Of a stretch of 64,000 bases of DNA, positions 58,886-64,000 are shown one piece after another. A model generated the notes under the pieces. It saw only the letters and a list, made by a program, of their open reading frames with translations. It did no database searches and was not told the origin of the DNA. Origin of the DNA: Brachynemurus nebulosus (Eukaryota; Arthropoda; Insecta; Neuroptera; Myrmeleontidae); the NCBI GenBank assembly GCA_035578155.1, contig JAPWDM010000021.1, forward strand, positions 6,150,204 to 6,214,203, given 5' to 3'. How positions within the stretch are numbered: the stretch's first letter is position 1; every line of letters begins with the position of its first letter. Position numbers and translations under genes: made by a program.

Positions 58886-61018
58886 CGCTACCATTTGTCG
58901 ATACTTCGCTTTTGTGATGGTTGTTTGTAGGTAGCACAGCTTCTTTTGCATGTCGACCTATTGTATATTTTCGTTTCCGGTGTCGCTCAAGTTCCGGTTT
59001 TGAAATTCTATCATTTGTTGATATTTCGCTTTCTTTTTTGATGGCTTTAATAATGACATTGATGATAATTTGTATCCATAGGTGGTTATTCTTTATCATT
59101 TATGTCTAGGGATATATTACAGTTCCAATATCGAAAATAAACTAGTACTTGTGAGGCGCTATCATTTGCTGATATTTGGCTTCTGTTGATGGTTTTAATG
59201 ATCATATTGACGATACTTTTCATTCATAGATGGTTATTTTTTATGCTTTACGTTTAGCGGCAATAATTCGAAAAATAAAAATGTAGTTTGAGGCGCTACC
59301 ATTTGCTGATATTTGGCTTTTGTTGATGGTTTTAATGATCACATTGACGATACTTTTCATCCATAGATGGTTAGTTTCTATGCTTTACGTTTAACGGCAA
59401 TAATTCGAAAAATAAAATAGTAGTTTGAGGCGCTATTATTTGCTTATATTTGGCTTTAGTTGGTGGTTTTAATGATGACATTGATAGATGGTTATTTTTT
59501 ATGCTTTACGGTTAGCGGCAACAATTCGAAAAAGAAAATAGTAATTTGAGGCGCTACCATTTGCTGATATTTTGCGTTGGTTGATGACCTTAATGATGAC
59601 ATTGACAATAATTTGTATCTTTTGGTGGTGATTTTTATCCTTTACGTTTGAGGGACATATAATTAAAAAATCGAGAAATGAGGCGCCACCATTCGCTGAT
59701 ATTTGGCTTTGGTTGATGGTTTTAATGATCACAATGATGATACTTTTCATCCATAGATGGTGATTTTTGATGCTTTACGTTTAGCGGCAATAATTCGAAA
59801 AACAAAGAAAAGGTTTTTTGCGCTACTATTTGCTGATATTTGGCTTTTGTTGATGGTTTTAATGATCACATTGACGATACTTTTCATCCATAGATGGTTT
59901 TTTTATGCTTTACGTTTAGCGGCAATAATTCGAAAAATAAAATAGTCGTTTGAGGCGCTAACATTTGCTGATATTTTGCGTTGGTTGATGACCATAATGA
60001 TGACATTGACGATAATGTGTACCTATTGGTGGTTATCTTTTATCCCTTACGTTTTAGCGATATATAATTCCAAAATCCAGAAATAAGGCGCTACCATTTG
60101 GTGATATTTGGCTTTGGTTGATGGTTTTAATGATCACGTTGACGATGTTTTTCATCCATACATGGTTATTTTTTATGCTTTACGTTTAGCGGCAATAATT
60201 CGAAAAATAAGACTGCTGTTTGAGACGCTACCATTTGCTAATATTTGGCTTTGGTTGATGGTTTTAATGATCACATTGACGATACTTTTCATCCATAAAA
60301 GGTTATTTTTTATGCTTTACGTTTAGCGGCAATAATTCGAAAAATAAAATTGTAGTTTGAGGTGCTACCATTTGCTGATATTTGGCATTGGTTGATGGTT
60401 TTAATGATCACATTGACGATACTTTTCATCCATAAATGGTTATTTTTTATGCTTTACGTTTAGCGGCAATAATTCGAAAAATAAAATTGTAGTTTGAGGT
60501 GCTACCATTTGCTGATATTTGGCTTTTGTTGATCGTTTTAATGATCACATTAACGATACTTTTCATCCATAGATGGTTATTTTTTTTGCTTTACGTTTAG
60601 CGGCATTAATTCGAAAAATAAAATAGTAGTTTGAGGCGCTACCATTTGCTGATATTTGGCTTTGGTTGATGGTTTTAATGAACACATTGACGATAATTTT
60701 CATCCAAAGATGGTTATTTTTTATGCATTACGTTTAGCGGCAATAATTCGAAGAATATAATAGTAGTTTGAGGCGCTACCATTTGCTGATATTTGGCTTT
60801 GGTTGGTGGTTTTAATGATCAGATTGACGATACTTTTCATCCATAGATGGTTATTTTTTACGCTTTCCGGTTAGCGGCAATAATTCGAAAAAGAAAATAG
60901 TAGTTTGAGGCGCTACCATATGCTGATATTTTGCGTTGGTTGATGACCTTAACGATGACGTTGACGATAATTTGTATCTGTTGGTGGTTATCTTTTATCC
61001 TTTACCTTTTAGGGACAT
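58886..61018 (+). repeat. Satellite array of module 2, ~16 monomers
   Basis: Same ~136-bp monomers; type B near 59107, 59650, 60055 and 61010. It stops in a type B monomer (TTTTAGGGACATAA) without the tail, so module 2 is truncated. Confidence 0.95.
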
Positions 61019-61090
61019 AAGTAGTGTAGTGTGGGGGCTTCACCGGCCACCACCTTATGGAAAATTAACATTGTCCACCACCCACCACCT
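61019..61090. repeat. Short direct repeat after the satellite
   Basis: CCACCACCTTATGGA occurs twice (about 61048 and 61080) in a GC-richer stretch that begins right at the array end, marking the breakpoint. Confidence 0.6.
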
Positions 61091-61177
61091 TATGGAGAAA
61101 TAACATAGCTATGCTGTGTAGATTGCCTATACTAATAAGTAATAATATCTAAATATATAAAATGCAGTCGGCTGGTG

Positions 61178-61252
61178 TATTCGATCTTTGGTACTTTATT
61201 TTACGAAGCTGGAGTGCTAACCACTACACTGTGACGTACACTGGCTCTGGAT
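61178..61252 (-). mobile_element. Possible tRNA-derived SINE fragment
   Basis: On the minus strand GTAGTGGTTAGCACTCCAG resembles a tRNA A box, and AAAGATCGAATACACC about 35 bases on resembles a degenerate B box. The segment does not fold as a proper tRNA that I can see. Weak call. Confidence 0.35.
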
Positions 61253-62523
61253 GTATTAAATGTCGAATGTATTCTAACAATTAACATTTTGATCTGTATG
61301 TTAATTATGTGTACAAACATGTTTCAACCAACTATTGCCTAAGGCGGTGAATGGCATTGCCAACAAATGTTAATATATAAATTATTTATTGCTACACATA
61401 AAACTTTCAAATAGGTTTTGCTCAAAGTTTTCCGTTCACGTGATAAAAATGGATATTCAAATGTCAAATAATTTTTATGTCTTGTGGTAGTCGGTTATTT
61501 AACCATATATATCAAATAAGTTTTCCGATCTTGCGGGTACCGGATATTTAACCATATGTATGAAATAAATTTTTCAATTGCATCAGGCTAGGCGTAACCT
61601 TGATTGCACACATTGACGCCACATGATTTTCTAGAACAAATACTGGAAAATTCGTGTTTTGTAATCACATGTCTAATCAACGTAACTTTTTTCGATATAA
61701 ACTTTTTATTACCTATTTTTAATAGTTCAGATCAATTTTTGACAATTAGCTAGTGTTAATTTTCATATATGTATGAATAAATTTTTCGTAATAATAATTT
61801 TTATAAAAACTTTCCGTGAAAAATTATTTTGTATACTGTTGTCTGTTCTTTACATGCATGTCCCTGTACAGTAATTATTTATAAGTGTTGTTTTGTAATA
61901 CTTACATGTATAACTAGACAATTCACTGAAAAAAATACTACTGATTTTATTATCGTATTTAACAAACTGCTTTAGTTAATAATCAAACGGTGACAACAAT
62001 TCCATCATACTACACATGTATGTATACATATATGAACCGCCTGACAACAATTTGCAATTCAATAGCAATATACATGTATATATTACCCACATACGACCAT
62101 TCGCTCTGACATTGTGACATTCTTTAGTAACATTGTGTTGGTACACTTCAACGATCTAGTGAACCAGATCTAATATACCAGATTGCATACATATATTATG
62201 TTTAGCCTATGAGTACTTTCACCACACTCCACATACATAGCGTTGTTTGGTTGAAACAAGAAACGATTTAAATATTATTAGTATTGTTGGTGGAATTTTT
62301 ATAAAATTTTCTTATTGTGGTTACATACTTAAATATTTTCTGGGAATACAAATAATTTAAGGAACTTAATGGAATAGTAGAATAATTACAAATTACAAAT
62401 TGTTTGTTATTTTAAAATTTTTTATCAATGAATTACGATTGGATTACATATTTGATATATATTTCTTAAATTCAAATGGATATGTACAACAATATCGAGA
62501 CTTATTAGATTTTTCTTGTTATA
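61253..62523. other. No gene seen
   Basis: AT-rich. An imperfect ~65-bp duplication lies at about 61490-61585 (both copies contain TATTTAACCATAT and AAATAA(G/A)TTTT). Confidence 0.4.
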
Positions 62524-62669
62524 TTATTTAAAATAAAATCCACTAATTTCGATACGGCTTTCCTCTTTCGTGTTTTCGTCCAACATAATTTTCTGTAATG
62601 TTATTTTCATAAACTTTTCTCTTAATATATCTGTTTCCTCTATCGGTGTCGTCAAATTTACCAGTATTT

Positions 62670-63713
62670 TCATATCCTGTGTTGCATTTTCCATTGATTC
62701 TCTTTCTGTATATTCGGATCCATGATTACAGACGTTGGAATGGCTCGGATTGTTAATAAAAATTCTTTTGGATGACCTTCCCGAGTATAAGAAACACACT
62801 CTCCTTGGTTCCTTAAATAAAGACTTTCCAAGATTATGTGCATGTTCTTCATATCCATCTTCTGTTGATGAGATGTAGCTTCTTTGAAGGCTGTATGCCA
62901 AAGGGATGTTACAGAGTAGGGAGCATCTACACCGTCTTTGGAAGTACCGGCAATCGTGGACGACATGCAAGTGTTCAAAGTTTGGGATTTGGTGGTAGGA
63001 ACAGATGACAAGTTCTCCACGATATTGCTGTCTAGTTCGTTCTTTAATTGTAGTAATATATTTTTCACTATCTGTATTGTTTCTGCAGGGAATAACCGTG
63101 TGCAAAATTCCTCGACGTTGTAGATCTTTAAAAATTTCTCCCAATTGGCAGGTAAATTTTTTTTCGATAGGAAGGTTTTTTGAAAATATTCGCTAATTGT
63201 CATTATTGCTTTTATCACATTTTTGTTTTGGTTCATTAATTTCGTTTTCAAAGTTGTAATCGAATGTAGCCAAAAATTCTGAAATTCGTAAGGATGGGTA
63301 AATATACATACAACAGTTAATCTTAATAATTTTTCGAAAGTTATATTTATAGCCATACCATCCAATTCATCCATTAATTTCTGTCTTTTAGTTTCAATAT
63401 CATCATCTTCATCTGAACTTGATAGAGGTTGCTCCAATGGTCTTTTTAATTCGTCATTTATTTCGTGTTCTTCTTCTACGTCTGTCACATTGTCAACTTC
63501 GACATAATCTATTTTTTCCATTTTTATTTTAATTAAAGTTGTGAATTTTATCCAACTATCCGTATGATTATGCGAACTTTGTAATATTTCTTCAATATTA
63601 TTAAAAATAAATTGTAAGAAATACTCACTGTGTAAATACCAGTAAAGTTCCCGGTAAGTTCTACAATTAATTAATTTTTTGCAAATAGATGTATTAAGTT
63701 CTTGTTGCCACAT
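62670..63713 (-). CDS. 347-aa ORF, unknown; probably frameshifted near its end
   Basis: The frame opens at ATG 63713. A second good ATG is at residue 65 (AAAATGGAAAAAATAG context), after a less well composed start, so translation could begin there. From residue 65 come an acidic stretch with SSSDEDDD (~98-105), an NLS-like ETKRQKL (~107), a long helical, hydrophobic-patterned region (~115-240; FEKLLRLTVVCIF, NWEKFLKIYNVEEFC, IVKNILLQLKNEL) and a Ser/Thr-rich part. The frame ends in WKMQHRI at 62670. A second frame, overlapping from 63144 to 62524, has better protein-like composition only from about 62700 downward (DMKILVNLTTPIEETDIL), so a one-base shift near 62690 may have cut off about 60 residues, or there is an intron. 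A nuclear role would fit the composition. Not recognised; could be a host gene or element gene. Confidence 0.5.
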   Translation of the reverse strand: MWQQELNTSICKKLINCRTYRELYWYLHSEYFLQFIFNNIEEILQSSHNHTDSWIKFTTLIKIKMEKIDYVEVDNVTDVEEEHEINDELKRPLEQPLSSSDEDDDIETKRQKLMDELDGMAINITFEKLLRLTVVCIFTHPYEFQNFWLHSITTLKTKLMNQNKNVIKAIMTISEYFQKTFLSKKNLPANWEKFLKIYNVEEFCTRLFPAETIQIVKNILLQLKNELDSNIVENLSSVPTTKSQTLNTCMSSTIAGTSKDGVDAPYSVTSLWHTAFKEATSHQQKMDMKNMHIILESLYLRNQGECVSYTREGHPKEFLLTIRAIPTSVIMDPNIQKENQWKMQHRI

Positions 63714-64000
63714 TAGACTACATCTGTTTTCAATTTTGAACCTGAATATATGCAGTTCAATTGCTACCTTAATGACCTACAAAAACTATTCTTGTACGCC
63801 AGTAGCTTAACACGACCGAAGTTCATAAAAGAAAATTTTTAATAAATACTGCCACCTCGTTGCCGTCGGCAAATCTTTAGGTAAATGTCATACGTATAAT
63901 AAATTTTTATACTATTGTCAGTGACATTGAATAATACTAAGGAAACATTAACAATATGCGTGACCTTTAAGTAAATATCAAACAATTTCCTTATTTAATT
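63714..64000. other. No gene seen; upstream of the 347-aa ORF
   Basis: AT-rich. Minus-strand GCATATATTC at about 63745-63755 could serve as a TATA box for the ORF below it, though no clear initiator follows. Confidence 0.3.

Noticed and set aside
54980..60330. Membrane-like proteins read in the satellite (about 55127, 55681, 59757, 60108)
   Set aside because: Monomers near a multiple of three give long frames by chance; frames break at each length variant.
52574..61018. CRISPR-like array of regularly spaced repeats
   Set aside because: The whole 136-bp monomer is repeated with no unique spacers, and the genome is eukaryotic; it is a satellite.
61178..61252. Functional tRNA gene
   Set aside because: Only box-like motifs are present; no proper anticodon or acceptor stem could be formed by eye.
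62938..63196. Plus-strand frames over the 347-aa ORF
   Set aside because: Shorter, worse composed and antisense to the better ORF.

Overview
The window looks like repeat-dense, AT-rich arthropod (most likely insect) nuclear DNA. Evidence: gypsy/errantivirus-type and copia-type retrotransposons, Tc1/mariner-type DNA transposons, many MITE-like inverted-repeat elements, TATA plus TCAGT-type initiators, long (AT)n tracts and complex satellite arrays. There are no operons, no rRNA genes and no convincing tRNA genes. Almost every recognisable protein is from a mobile element or virus-like element, and most are broken by stops or frameshifts. I could not run any search or alignment, so family calls rest on motifs I can read.

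Region 1 (1-33 kb) is a graveyard of nested elements. From left to right: the end of an errantivirus-type LTR element (LTR, env tail, a gag fragment); a gag-like fragment with its own primer-binding site and LTR; three inverted-repeat elements; a fragment that resembles the C-terminus of a Polinton-type capsid protein (10.5-10.8 kb); a copia pol cut by a gypsy pol, itself abutting a second gypsy gag-pol; a DUF4817-type transposon inserted in that element's LTR; a decayed Tc1 transposase; a second copy of the errantivirus-type LTR carrying a 1.75-kb TIR element flanked by a 9-bp duplication; the matching env pseudogene, itself split by a MITE with TAA duplications; and TA- and 8-bp-TSD MITEs.

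Region 2 (34.4-61.0 kb) is architecturally the most unusual part. It has two nested levels of inversion. The outer level is a module of leader, 136-bp satellite array and 2-kb tail: one full copy at 51.7-58.0 kb, one truncated copy at 58.0-61.0 kb in the same direction, and one inverted copy (tail plus array) at 34.6-37.9 kb. The satellites have a higher-order period of about 540 bp (four monomers). Between the inverted modules lie a 124-bp tandem array, an AT microsatellite and the inner level.

The inner level, 41069-51490, is the best candidate for an undescribed system. It is a 10.4-kb near-palindromic element with ~4.4-kb arms, termini beginning AGTAGTAGAAAT and a direct 6-bp target duplication TCAATG on both sides, as known for Polinton/Maverick elements. 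It has no polymerase, integrase or ATPase of its own. Each arm carries a small conserved-looking gene (132 aa) under a TATA/Inr promoter with three TGACGTCA sites. It also carries a convergent gene whose left copy starts with a C2H2 zinc finger and ends with GEGLYLRSYRRY. The single-copy centre (45.5-47.1 kb) holds divergent promoters, about twenty GAGTGACTC repeats, three 55-bp repeats and a unique 189-aa ORF. I read it as a non-autonomous, palindromic, virus-like (Polinton-like) insertion, possibly made by fold-back replication; that interpretation is inference.

Region 3 (61-64 kb) holds a possible tRNA-derived SINE and one unrecognised minus-strand ORF of 347 aa with an acidic/NLS-like segment and a probable frameshift near its end.
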